Of a stretch of 64,000 nt of DNA, positions 1-7,702 are shown piece by piece (positions within the stretch are counted from its first letter, which is position 1; the number at the start of each line of letters is the position of its first letter). A program made the translations under genes and the position numbers. Under the pieces are notes generated by a model. It saw nothing but the letters and a program-made list of their open reading frames with translations. It was not told where the DNA came from and made no database searches. The DNA comes from Sphingomonas sp. Y38-1Y (lineage in GTDB: Bacteria > Pseudomonadota > Alphaproteobacteria > Sphingomonadales > Sphingomonadaceae): the NCBI RefSeq assembly GCF_032391395.1, contig NZ_CP135916.1, positions 3,255,001-3,319,000 of the forward strand. Direction: 5' to 3'.

Positions 1-630
1 GATATGACCCTGTGGCGCCGCCTCGCAGATGCGGTGGAGGATCAGCGCGGCGCTGGTCGACTTGCCGGTACCGGTCGAGCCCAGGAGCGCGAAATGCTTG
101 CCCAGCATCGCGTCGACATAGAGCGCCGCCTTGATGTCGCGCGTCGGATAGACGGTGCCGATCTTCACGTTGGGCCGGTCGTCGGTCTGATAGACCTGGC
201 GAAGGTCGCTGGTCGACACCGGCAGCACCTCTGCCCCCGGCGTCGGATAGCGGGTGACGCCGCGGCGGAAGCGATAGAGCTTGCCGGTCAGCTTCTCTTC
301 GTCGCCCTCGCCCAAAAAGTCGATCTGCGCGGCGACGTCGGCATGGCCGTCCTCGGTCAGGCGGAGCGTGCGGACGCTGGCGATCAGCCAGGTGGCGCCG
401 CAACGGATCTTGACCAGGCTGCCGACCTGTCCCGCCGTCGCCAGCGTCTCGTCCTCATGGTCGCGCATCCCCTCGATCGCGGCGCGGTCGAAGGTGACGC
501 GGCTGCCCGCGCCTGAAATCTCGGTGACGATGCCGATCGGCGGGGCTTGGACCGTGACGGCCACGGATCCGGCACCCGCACCGGCGGGCTCGGCCTGCTC
601 GAAAGCATGGCGATGCTGCATGTCCGCCAT
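1..630 (-). CDS. HerA-like/DUF87 ATPase (C-terminus beyond left edge)
   Basis: The frame starts at ATG 630 and runs off the left edge, so only the first 210 residues are visible. An earlier in-frame ATG exists at 669, but 630 is preferred because a GAGGG stretch lies about 10 bases upstream. Residues about 30-100 look like the HAS-barrel that precedes HerA-type motors. Walker A is GSTGTGKS at about 184-191, followed by a helix with ILHRICEAA. HerA/DUF87 proteins are hexameric DNA-translocating ATPases; those paired with the NurA nuclease act in DNA end processing, but no partner can be seen here. Walker B and the arginine finger would lie outside the window, so the subfamily is open. Confidence 0.8.
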   Translation of the reverse strand, partial: MADMQHRHAFEQAEPAGAGAGSVAVTVQAPPIGIVTEISGAGSRVTFDRAAIEGMRDHEDETLATAGQVGSLVKIRCGATWLIASVRTLRLTEDGHADVAAQIDFLGEGDEEKLTGKLYRFRRGVTRYPTPGAEVLPVSTSDLRQVYQTDDRPNVKIGTVYPTRDIKAALYVDAMLGKHFALLGSTGTGKSTSAALILHRICEAAPQGHI

Positions 631-722
631 GCGTAAAAGGCCCTCGCCGTCCATCTCACGCAAGGCCATACCAAAGCGGAGGTAAATTTTGCGTTGGTGA
701 GGTTTCGGCGAACGCGATTCGT

Positions 723-1487
723 TCAGAACCGCCGCCAGAGCGCCCCCGCGCCCCAGCCGAAGCCGACCGACAGCAGCACCGCGACCAACCCATAGACGAT
801 CGCATGGTTCTGCGCCGCCGCCGCGACAAACCGCTCGAACCCCGACTTGCGGATGTCGATCTCACGCACCGCGGCGGCCAGCACGCGGCCGTCGCGGATC
901 AGGAAGGTCTCGGCCGTGAACCGCCCGACCGGCACGCGCGCGGGGATTGCGATGCGCGCGCGATAGAGGACGCCGTCGGTGATCTCGACCGCGCCCGGCG
1001 CCTCCACGTACAGCCCGTTGCGCCGCCGCTGTTCGACCAGCCCGCGAACGAAGCGGTCCTGCACCAGTTGAGGCTCGCTGCCGATCGGCGAGAGCTGGAG
1101 GCTGTCGAGCCCCAATTCGTAGATCGCGCGCGTCCGCGTATCGACGATCGACTTGACCGGCCGGGACGAGGCGATCGCATAATAGGACGGCGCCGACCGA
1201 TAGCGCATCGCCTCTGCATTGACCCAGATGCCGGCGACCTTCTGCTTTTCGCGCATCAGGATCGACTGGCTCGGCCCCTTCACCACTACGACGATGTCGG
1301 CGGGCCGCTCCGCCGCCGCGCGGTCGGGATAGAGGATCGCCCCGAACAGCAGCAGGTCGGCGCCGGTGAAGCTGTAGACGATCTCGATCTCGCGCTGCGA
1401 CGCGTCGGGAACGAGCAGGGGCGCGTCCGCCTGACCCAGCAGCAGCGGCGCGAGCGCGAGCGCGGCCAGTCGCTTGAGGCGTCTCAC
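723..1487 (-). CDS. TIGR02186 family (Alph_Pro_TM) membrane-anchored protein
   Basis: A 254-residue protein starting at GTG 1487, which overlaps the stop codon of the upstream TauE/SafE gene (GTGA), so the two are translationally coupled. It has a signal-like N-terminus (RRLKRLAALALAPLLLG), a β-rich middle (EIVYSFTGADLLLFGAI, IVVVVKGP), and one C-terminal membrane segment at about 228-250 ending in WRRF. This is the architecture of the putative transmembrane family TIGR02186, found mainly in alphaproteobacteria and commonly beside TauE/SafE exporters. The bulk is probably periplasmic. The molecular function is not known; the coupling suggests it works with the transporter. Confidence 0.85.
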   Translation of the reverse strand: MRRLKRLAALALAPLLLGQADAPLLVPDASQREIEIVYSFTGADLLLFGAILYPDRAAAERPADIVVVVKGPSQSILMREKQKVAGIWVNAEAMRYRSAPSYYAIASSRPVKSIVDTRTRAIYELGLDSLQLSPIGSEPQLVQDRFVRGLVEQRRRNGLYVEAPGAVEITDGVLYRARIAIPARVPVGRFTAETFLIRDGRVLAAAVREIDIRKSGFERFVAAAAQNHAIVYGLVAVLLSVGFGWGAGALWRRF

Positions 1488-2398
1488 GCGAGCTCGACCG
1501 AATAGAGCTCGCCCGGCCGCCAGCCGAGCCCCAGCGCCATCCGCAGCGCGACCGCGAGCACGATCAGCGCGAGCGCCAGGCGAAGCTGCTCGGGCTTCAG
1601 CCGCGACGCAAAGCGCGTACCGAGCTGCGCGCCCGCGACCGAACCGATCAGCAGCAGCACGGCGAGCACGATGTCGACCGCCCGCGTCGTCGTCGCATGC
1701 ACCATCGTCGCCGCGGCGGTGGTGAACAGGATCTGGAACAGGCTCGTCCCCACCACCACCTGCGCGCCCATGCCCAGCAGATAGATCATCGCGGGGACGA
1801 GGAAGAAGCCGCCGCCGACGCCCAGCAGCATCGTCAGCACACCCGTCAAGAGACCCAGCAACAAGGGCGCGAGCGGCGAGATGTAGAGCCCCGAGCGATA
1901 GAAGCGCCAGCGCAGCGGCAGCGAGGCGATCAGCGGATGGTGCCGCCGCCGCGCCGCGCGCACCGACTCGCCGCGCCGCCCCGCCCGGATCGTGCCGAGC
2001 GACTCGCGCAGCATCAGCCCGCCGACCGATCCCAGCAGAATGACGTAGAGCAGGGAGATGATCGTATCGATCAACCCGGTCGCGCGCAGCAGTTCGAACA
2101 GCCAGGCGCCGATCAGCGAGCCGACCACGCCGCCCGCGACCATCACCCCGCCCATCTGGTAATCGACGCCCTTGCGCCGCGCATGTGCGAACACGCCGGA
2201 GACGCTGGCGCCGGTCACCTGGCTCGCGGCGGAAGCGGCCGCGACGGTGGGGGGGATGCCATAGAAGATCAGCAGCGGCGTCGTCAGGAAGCCGCCGCCG
2301 ACGCCGAACATCCCCGACAGCCAGCCGACACCGAAGCCCAGTGCCACGATGACCAGCGCGTTGACCGACAGGTTCGCGATCGGGAGATAAAGGTCCAT
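1484..2398 (-). CDS. TauE/SafE family sulfite/anion exporter-like permease
   Basis: A 304-residue polytopic inner-membrane protein. The start is ATG 2398 (MDLYLPIANLS); the frame stays open further upstream but with no membrane-protein character. The two family repeats, each with a glycine-rich motif, are visible as GMFGVGGGFLTTPLL near residue 35 and MLLGVGGGFFLVPAMI near 190, with about eight hydrophobic segments. TauE/SafE (DUF81) permeases move small sulfur-containing or other organic anions; the substrate cannot be read from sequence. It overlaps the downstream TIGR02186 gene by four bases, so the pair forms one unit. The gap to the divergent glycosyltransferase gene (2399-2588) should hold both promoters. 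Confidence 0.9.
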   Translation of the reverse strand: MDLYLPIANLSVNALVIVALGFGVGWLSGMFGVGGGFLTTPLLIFYGIPPTVAAASAASQVTGASVSGVFAHARRKGVDYQMGGVMVAGGVVGSLIGAWLFELLRATGLIDTIISLLYVILLGSVGGLMLRESLGTIRAGRRGESVRAARRRHHPLIASLPLRWRFYRSGLYISPLAPLLLGLLTGVLTMLLGVGGGFFLVPAMIYLLGMGAQVVVGTSLFQILFTTAAATMVHATTTRAVDIVLAVLLLIGSVAGAQLGTRFASRLKPEQLRLALALIVLAVALRMALGLGWRPGELYSVELA

Positions 2399-2588
2399 CG
2401 GCACCCACAAGGCTGGTGAGGCGGTGCTAGGCCAGCCATCGGCCAAAGGGAACCCGGCTTTCCCATCGTCCGCTTCGGTCCGATCGGCGTCTTGTTCGTG
2501 AAGAACGTCCCATAAGCAACTGATCCTTGCGTTTAATCCGGATCGGATAAATGCTGCGCAAGTCCGAATCGGTTTGGGGGCAGACCGC

Positions 2589-3989
2589 ATGGAAGGCGAT
2601 TGGCTGGTGTCGCTGCTAACGGCAGCGGTGCATGAAGCGATGTTGTTTGCCGCGATCGGGTTCGCGATCGGCGGCTTCGACGATCTTCTTGTCGACGCGC
2701 TCTATCTTCTTCGCCTTGCCGTCCGCCGTGTTCGCGGCGCCAAGTCGCTGGTCCTCGCCGACCTGCCGCCGACGCCGGTCGAGGGCGGACGCCTCGCGAT
2801 CTTCGTGGCGGCGTGGGACGAGAGCGCGGTGATCGGCGCGATGCTGCGCACCGCCGCCGCCCGCTTCGACCATCCCGACTGGCGGCTCTATGTCGGTACC
2901 TATCCCAACGACCGCGCGACGATCGACGCGGTGGCGGAGGTCGCCGGGGTCGAGCCGCGCATCCGCCTGGTCGTCGGTGAGCGCGCCGGGCCCACGACCA
3001 AGGCCGACTGCCTCAACACGATCTGGCGCGCGATGCTCGCCGACGAGGCGGCCGAGGGCGCGGCGGTCCGCGCGATCGTGCTCCACGATGCCGAGGACGT
3101 CGTCCATCGCGGCGAGCTGGCGGTCTATGCCCATCACCTCGCGATGGGCGCAGAGGTGGTGCAGGTGCCCGTGCTGCCGCTGATCGACCAGCAATCGCGC
3201 TTTGTCGCCGGCCACTATGCCAACGAATTCGCCGAGAGCCACGCCAAGGGCATGCTCGTCCGCCAAGCGCTCGGGGCGGCGATGCCGCTCGCCGGCGTCG
3301 GCTGTGCGATCGACCGGGCGATGCTTGCACGCGTCGCGGCGATGCGCGGTGGTCTGCCGTTCGATCCCGCCTCGCTTACCGAGGATTACGAACTCGGCCT
3401 CGCGATCGGGCGGCTGGGCGGCCGGGCGGCGTTCGCGCGCGTGCTCGAGATGCCGGGCGGACAACCCGTCGCGGTGCGCGCCTTCTTCCCCGCGGGCCTC
3501 AACGCGTCGATCCGGCAGAAGGCGCGGTGGATGACGGGGATCGCGCTGGCAGGCTGGGACCGCACCGGGTGGGGGCGGACGCTGGCGCTTGGCGACCACT
3601 GGATGCGGATGCGCGACCGGCGCGCGATCCTGTCGGTGCTGGTGCTCGCCGCGGCCTATCTGGCGCTGGTCGGCTGGGGTGTCCTCGCGCTTGTCCACTG
3701 GTGGCGCGGCACCGATCCGGCGCCGGTCGATTCCGCGCTCGCCTGGCTGCTCGGCGTCAACGCGCTGCTGCTCGGCTGGCGCGCGGCGATGCGCATCGGC
3801 TTCGTCGGCGCGAGCTATGGGTGGCAGGAGGCCTTGTGGTCGATCCCGCGGCTGGTCGTCGCCAACTACATCGCCATCCTCGCCGCGCGAAAGGCGATGT
3901 GGCGCTATGTCGGGCTGCTGCGCGGGCAGACGCTGCAATGGGACAAGACCGCGCACCACTTTCCCGACCTGTCGCGCGAACCGGCATGA
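2589..3989 (+). CDS. NfrB-like membrane glycosyltransferase
   Basis: A 466-residue family-2-type glycosyltransferase with an N-terminal membrane helix (about 12-35) and two C-terminal helices (about 345-370 and 385-405). Catalytic-type motifs follow in order: DAEDVVH (DxD-like), TEDYELGLAIG (general-base region) and QKARWMTG (Q/RxxRW type, as in processive synthases). ATG 2589 is chosen because a G-rich ribosome site sits 8 bases upstream. The nearest well-known relative is E. coli NfrB, but this protein is much shorter and lacks the C-terminal regulatory extension of that enzyme. It overlaps the next gene (ATGA), which encodes a barrel-like protein, so synthesis and outer-membrane passage of a glycan is a reasonable inference. 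Confidence 0.8.
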   Translation: MEGDWLVSLLTAAVHEAMLFAAIGFAIGGFDDLLVDALYLLRLAVRRVRGAKSLVLADLPPTPVEGGRLAIFVAAWDESAVIGAMLRTAAARFDHPDWRLYVGTYPNDRATIDAVAEVAGVEPRIRLVVGERAGPTTKADCLNTIWRAMLADEAAEGAAVRAIVLHDAEDVVHRGELAVYAHHLAMGAEVVQVPVLPLIDQQSRFVAGHYANEFAESHAKGMLVRQALGAAMPLAGVGCAIDRAMLARVAAMRGGLPFDPASLTEDYELGLAIGRLGGRAAFARVLEMPGGQPVAVRAFFPAGLNASIRQKARWMTGIALAGWDRTGWGRTLALGDHWMRMRDRRAILSVLVLAAAYLALVGWGVLALVHWWRGTDPAPVDSALAWLLGVNALLLGWRAAMRIGFVGASYGWQEALWSIPRLVVANYIAILAARKAMWRYVGLLRGQTLQWDKTAHHFPDLSREPA

Positions 3990-4999
3990 CCCCCGCCGCC
4001 GGCCGCCCGCTCCGCTTCCTCATGCTGGTGCTGGGCGGCTGGACCGCGATGCGCGCGGCGGTGCTGCTGCCCGAAGCCGCCGAGCTGACCGGCCTGGTCG
4101 TCGCCGACGCCGCGCCCTCGCCCGCCGTGGTGATGCCGGCCGCGGCGATCAGGCTGAGGGCGGTGGCAGCCAGACCGCCCGAGCGTCCACGGGTGCCGGC
4201 GCGCCCTATCGAAGGCCCAGCCCCTGTTCCGCTCGCCTTCGAACAGGGTCCGCGCATCGAGCCAGCCGTGCCGCAGTCCGATCCGCCAGCGCTTAGCCTG
4301 GTCGCCCCCTATCTTCCCGCGCCGCGGCCGACGGCGCCCGCTAACCCGTTCCGCGCGCTGGCGGCTTCCCGGCTGTCGGGCAGCGGCTGGCTCGCCCTGC
4401 GGCCCGGTGGCGGCGAAAGCCTTGGCCCCGGTGGACAGCTCGGCGGATCGCAGGGCGGCGTGCGGCTCCGCTATGCACTCGGCGCCGGCCGCCGCTTCGC
4501 GCTCTCGGCACGCCTGTCCGCACCTGTCGAGGGTCTGGGCCGAGAGGCCGCGCTCGGACTCGAATGGCGGCCCCGCGGCGCGCCCGTCGCCCTCATCGCC
4601 GAGCATCGACTGGGGCTGGACGGCACGCCGAGCGGGCCGGCGCTACTCGCGGTCGGCGGACTCGCGCCGCGCCCGATCGCGGCCGGTTTCAGCCTCGAAG
4701 GCTATGCACAGGCGGGCGGCGTCCTTCGCGCGGGCCGGTCCGAGCCGTTCGCCGACGGCGCGCTCCGCCTCGCCGCCCCGGTCGCCAATGCCGGGCGGGC
4801 GGGCGAGGTGACGCTGGGGCTCGGTGCTTGGGGCGGCGCACAGCGTGATGCGCAGCGACTCGATCTCGGACCGTCCGCGGCGATCGCGCTGCCGGTCGGC
4901 GGGCGCAGCCTGCGCCTGACGCTCGACTATCGCCAGCGGATCGCCGGCGGCGCGCGGCCGAACTCGGGGCTGGCGCTCACCCTCGGCAGCGATTTCTGA
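3986..4999 (+). CDS. putative outer-membrane β-barrel protein coupled to NfrB-like gene
   Basis: A 337-residue protein whose ATG overlaps the stop of the glycosyltransferase gene. Residues 1-35 form a hydrophobic signal/anchor region; about 40-130 are proline- and alanine-rich and low in complexity. From about 135 to the end there are alternating hydrophobic/polar strands rich in Gly, Leu and Arg, finishing in GSDF with a terminal phenylalanine, as is common for outer-membrane barrels. No family is recognised with certainty. The pairing resembles NfrB with the barrel part of NfrA, but no TPR repeats are seen. Role inferred from position: outer-membrane exit or modification of the neighbouring enzyme's glycan. 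Confidence 0.6.
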   Translation: MTPAAGRPLRFLMLVLGGWTAMRAAVLLPEAAELTGLVVADAAPSPAVVMPAAAIRLRAVAARPPERPRVPARPIEGPAPVPLAFEQGPRIEPAVPQSDPPALSLVAPYLPAPRPTAPANPFRALAASRLSGSGWLALRPGGGESLGPGGQLGGSQGGVRLRYALGAGRRFALSARLSAPVEGLGREAALGLEWRPRGAPVALIAEHRLGLDGTPSGPALLAVGGLAPRPIAAGFSLEGYAQAGGVLRAGRSEPFADGALRLAAPVANAGRAGEVTLGLGAWGGAQRDAQRLDLGPSAAIALPVGGRSLRLTLDYRQRIAGGARPNSGLALTLGSDF

Positions 5000-5006
5000 A
5001 GGCCGC

Positions 5007-5124
5007 GAGAACCATTTCGGCATCGGCGCGTTTCGCGATCGGTCCCATCCCCTTTCGGGACCGGTGCCTGTCGCGCACCGGCCGCGTCGGCGCGTACTCG
5101 CCGACGCGGCCGATCGCGGTTCTC
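5007..5124. other. nested inverted repeats in a convergent gap
   Basis: Between two convergent genes, several complementary segments nest. Outer arms are 5007-5013 with 5118-5124 (7 bp) and 5034-5042 with 5110-5118 (9 bp; base 5118 is common to both). Inside lie hairpins 5041-5046/5057-5062 (6 bp), 5061-5067/5075-5081 (7 bp) and 5080-5092/5099-5111 (13 bp perfect, 6-base loop). Some arms share bases, so not all can form at once. No T-tract follows on either strand. It may serve as a bidirectional transcription barrier or be a structured RNA. A further GC hairpin sits at 5177-5187/5192-5202. Confidence 0.45.
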
Positions 5125-5223
5125 ACACAAAATCAGTTCGGCTTCCGCACGTGAGCAAGCGCGTCGCACACGCAAACCCGGCCGGCGTCGCCGCCGACCG
5201 GGCCGCCCACCTGTTGGGGCGGG

Positions 5224-5252
5224 CGAGGCGCGGACCGGACGCCCGCGCCTCG
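5224..5252 (-). terminator. GC-rich hairpin after the RcnB-family gene
   Basis: A 9-bp perfect stem (5224-5232 with 5244-5252, 11-base loop) begins seven bases past the stop codon of the minus-strand RcnB-family gene. There is no clear U-tract, so termination may need Rho or may be inefficient. Confidence 0.4.
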
Positions 5253-5258
5253 AAGCGT

Positions 5259-5786
5259 TTAGAAGTAGAAGCCGCGGATCACGTCGACCACCACGCCGCG
5301 GCGATAGTCGATCAGCACCACGTCGTCGTAATGCCGGATCCAGCGCTGGTTGCGGCCGACCGCGGGCAGGCGATAGCGGTACGGGTCATTGATCCAATAG
5401 CGCTGGCCATAATAGGTCGGTGCGATGCGGACGCCCGGGCGCCACTGATTGTAACGGAACGGCGCGCGCCAGTTGCCGCGGGCATAGAGCGCGCGGTTGC
5501 GGCCGCGATAGTCGCGCCAGTCGTTGCGACCCCAGCGCTGGTCGCGGCGGAAGTCACGTCGATCCTCGCGAAGCTCGCGCTGCGCGTCGCGCAGGTCGCG
5601 GCGGGCCTCCCGCACATCGCGGCGGTCGCCGTTGCGATACGCGTCGCGAAGATCGCGGCGCTCCTCGCGCACGTCGCGGCGGCTGTCCTGGACCTCGCGC
5701 CACGACTGAGCACTGGCGACACCCGGCACCGCGAGCGACGGGATCGCGACCGCGGCCATCAGGGCGGTGGTGATGAGCTTACGCAT
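5259..5786 (-). CDS. RcnB-family periplasmic protein
   Basis: A 175-residue exported protein. ATG 5786 is chosen because GGAGG lies 8 bases upstream; the signal peptide (MRKLITTALMAAV…VASAQ) ends near residue 25. Residues about 27-90 are an extremely charged Arg/Asp/Glu stretch with repeated RRDxR and RRDLRDA units, probably a long helix. The C-terminal 70 residues carry the RcnB-like part (WRPGVRIAP, YYGQRYWI, DVVLIDYRRGVVVDVI). E. coli RcnB is a small periplasmic protein in nickel/cobalt homeostasis; many alphaproteobacterial members are far larger and of unknown role. No metal-efflux gene is adjacent, so metal function is only a family-based guess. Confidence 0.8.
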   Translation of the reverse strand: MRKLITTALMAAVAIPSLAVPGVASAQSWREVQDSRRDVREERRDLRDAYRNGDRRDVREARRDLRDAQRELREDRRDFRRDQRWGRNDWRDYRGRNRALYARGNWRAPFRYNQWRPGVRIAPTYYGQRYWINDPYRYRLPAVGRNQRWIRHYDDVVLIDYRRGVVVDVIRGFYF

Positions 5787-5922
5787 CTTGTCGTCCTCCA
5801 TGTTCTGCCCCCGGACGAGGCCGCTCGGGAAAGAGCGATTCGTCCGTGCTGAAGCGGATATGGAGCCCGGCCACTGAACCGGCCGGGAACGCACCTGTCA
5901 GCGAAACGACAGGATCAAAGGA

Positions 5923-6393
5923 TCAGCGAGGGCCGCCGCCACCGCCGCCCGTGCCCGCCGCGCCGACGGTACCGATGTTGCCGAACAGCTCCTGGAAGAA
6001 GCTCTTCTCGCGGCCCAGCGTCGGCGTCTTCTTCGACGTGGGGCTGACCGACGCGATCTGCTCCAGGCCCATGCGGTCGATGCTGCGGACTGTGCCGTTG
6101 GGGTCGAAGCGGATGCGAATTGTCGTCTGCGCCTTGGCATCCGGGTTGTTGAAGGCGAGGTTGCGGCTGTCGCGCGACACGTAATACCACTCGCCCTGGT
6201 TGAACTGCGCGGTCAGCGTCGGCTGGCCGAGCGTGCGCAGCACCGATTCGCGATTGTCGACGCCCGGCTGAACCGAATTGACCAGGTCGGCGTCGATCAC
6301 ATAGCCCTGATGGCTCCGAAGCGGCGCACACGCGGCCACCGCGGCCGAAAGGGCCAGCAGCGACGCGATCGCACGGGGACCGGACAGCGCCAT
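5923..6393 (-). CDS. bamE: BamE/SmpA-OmlA lipoprotein of the outer-membrane assembly complex
   Basis: A 156-residue lipoprotein. The N-terminus is a signal peptide ending in a lipobox-like AVAAC, so Cys22 should be lipidated. Residues 30-125 carry the BamE fold: LVNSVQPGVDNRESVLRTLG (the usual 'G.s...v...lG.P' segment), a GEWYYVSR strand, and IRFDPNGTVRSIDR. BamE binds BamD/BamA and phosphatidylglycerol and helps insert β-barrels. The last 15 residues are Gly-rich and likely disordered. ATG 6393 has AGGAG upstream. It is divergent from the bc1 chaperone gene with a 120-base shared promoter region. Confidence 0.92.
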   Translation of the reverse strand: MALSGPRAIASLLALSAAVAACAPLRSHQGYVIDADLVNSVQPGVDNRESVLRTLGQPTLTAQFNQGEWYYVSRDSRNLAFNNPDAKAQTTIRIRFDPNGTVRSIDRMGLEQIASVSPTSKKTPTLGREKSFFQELFGNIGTVGAAGTGGGGGGPR

Positions 6394-6513
6394 CGAAATC
6401 TCCTGAACTCAAAGCACGGGCAACGCCGCGTCCGGGCGATTGCATCGGACGCGATGCGCCTCAATATGCGGCACCGGCGCGCCGAACAAGGGCGCGCGCA
6501 ACCAGGGATTGCG

Positions 6514-7026
6514 ATGGGACTGCTGCAACGCCTTTTGGGCAAGCCGCGCGAGCGCGTGGGCGACCCTCTCTACAACGCCGTCGTCGCGCGGGCGCGCCAG
6601 CCGCACTGGTATGTCGAGGGGGGCGTCCCCGATACGATCGACGGTCGCTTCGACATGGTCGCCGCGGTGCTGGCGATGGTGCTGCTGCGGCTGGAGACGG
6701 AGGGGGAGCGCCAGGCGGTGCTGTCCGCGTCGCTCGCCGAATGCTTCATCGAGGACATGGACGTCCAGCTTCGCCAGCAGGGCGTCGGCGACATCATGGT
6801 CGGCAAGCATATCGGCAAGATGATGGGGATGCTGGGCGGACGGCTGGGCGTCTATCGCGAGGGGTTGGCGACCGGCGACCTCGAAGGCGCGCTGGTGCGC
6901 AATGTCTGGCGAGGGCAGGCACCGGCGCCCGCGGCGCTGGCGCATGTGCGCGAGAGCCTGACCGCGTTCCGCGCCGATCTCGACGGGATGGGCGGCGACC
7001 GATTGCGCGAAGGCGTGCTGCCGTGA
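6514..7026 (+). CDS. ubiquinol-cytochrome c chaperone (CBP3/UQCC1-like)
   Basis: A 170-residue protein starting at ATG 6514 (MGLLQRLLGKPRERVGDPLYNAVVARAR), matching the bacterial family related to yeast Cbp3, an assembly factor for the cytochrome bc1 complex. Family hallmarks are the helix PLYNAVVARARQPHWY, then FDMVAAVLAMVLLRLE, FIEDMDVQLRQQGVGD and VGKHIGKMMGMLGGRLGVY. It is all-helical, soluble or membrane-associated, and acts at the inner face. The stop overlaps the GTG of the DUF177 gene, a pairing typical of alphaproteobacteria. Confidence 0.9.
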   Translation: MGLLQRLLGKPRERVGDPLYNAVVARARQPHWYVEGGVPDTIDGRFDMVAAVLAMVLLRLETEGERQAVLSASLAECFIEDMDVQLRQQGVGDIMVGKHIGKMMGMLGGRLGVYREGLATGDLEGALVRNVWRGQAPAPAALAHVRESLTAFRADLDGMGGDRLREGVLP

Positions 7027-7544
7027 CTCCGGAATTTGCACGCCCGCTTCGCCTCGATCAGATCGGCGCCGGCGATCACCGGCTGCATATCGAGGCGGAC
7101 GAGAGCGAGCGCGCGGCGCTCGCCAGGCGCTTCGACCTCCTGTCGCTGGATCGGCTGGAGGCGGACTATGCCGTGCGCCGCGACGCGGTGGGCGTGCTCG
7201 CGACCGGCCGGCTGACCGGCGCGGTGATGCAGGCGTGCGTCGTGACCGGCGTGCCCGTTCCCGCATCGGTCGACGAACCCTTCACGCTCCGCTTCCTCCC
7301 CGAACCGGGCGAGGACGCGCCCGAAGAGGTCGAGCTGGGCGAGTCGGACTGCGACACCATGTTCTACACCGGCAGCGCCATCGATCTCGGCGAAGCCGCG
7401 GCGGAGACGCTGGCGCTGGCGCTCGACCCCTTCCCGCGCGCGCCCGAGGCAGCGGCGGCGCTCCGCGAGGCAGGGGTGCTCGGTGAAGGCGAAGCGGGGC
7501 CGTTTGCGGGTCTGGCGGCGCTGAAGGACAAGCTGGGCAAGTGA
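7023..7544 (+). CDS. DUF177 (YceD-like) protein
   Basis: A 173-residue protein starting at GTG 7023, overlapping the chaperone stop (GTGA). It shows the DUF177 pattern: N-terminal FARPLRLDQIG, a central CVVTGVPVPASVDEPFTLRF with a single Cys, then an acidic linker and YTGSAIDLGEAAAETLALALDPFPRAP. Members (YceD, plant homologues) are linked to 23S rRNA accumulation. In many bacteria the gene precedes rpmF and plsX; here it is followed instead by a palindromic repeat and the convergent type I secretion operon, so that neighbourhood is broken. Confidence 0.88.
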   Translation: MTPEFARPLRLDQIGAGDHRLHIEADESERAALARRFDLLSLDRLEADYAVRRDAVGVLATGRLTGAVMQACVVTGVPVPASVDEPFTLRFLPEPGEDAPEEVELGESDCDTMFYTGSAIDLGEAAAETLALALDPFPRAPEAAAALREAGVLGEGEAGPFAGLAALKDKLGK

Positions 7545-7598
7545 GGCGTGCTCTCGCGGGGGCGTAGCGCACGAGTCACTTCACCAGCCTTCTTCGTT

Positions 7599-7694
7599 CC
7601 CCGGCGGAGGCCGGGGTCCAGTTGGGGGACGCGCGCTGAAGCCGAAACGCGCCCAATTAGAGCCTTCCCAGCTGGGCCCCGGCCTCCGCCGGGG
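7599..7694. repeat. palindromic extragenic repeat, family D (copy 1)
   Basis: Two 28-bp arms, 7599-7626 and 7667-7694, are inverted copies with two mismatches; each arm starts with CCCCGGC and includes GGCCGGGG, ending in the motif (T/C)CAG(T/C)TGGG. The element lies between two convergent genes. A second copy of the same family is at 34875-34971. The stem would also act as a transcription barrier for both genes. Confidence 0.8.
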
Positions 7695-7702
7695 CACGAG
7701 CG

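Noticed and set aside
2399..2590. Upstream extension of the TauE/SafE protein
   Set aside because: The extra ~64 residues are polar and unlike the family; ATG 2398 begins just before the first membrane helix.
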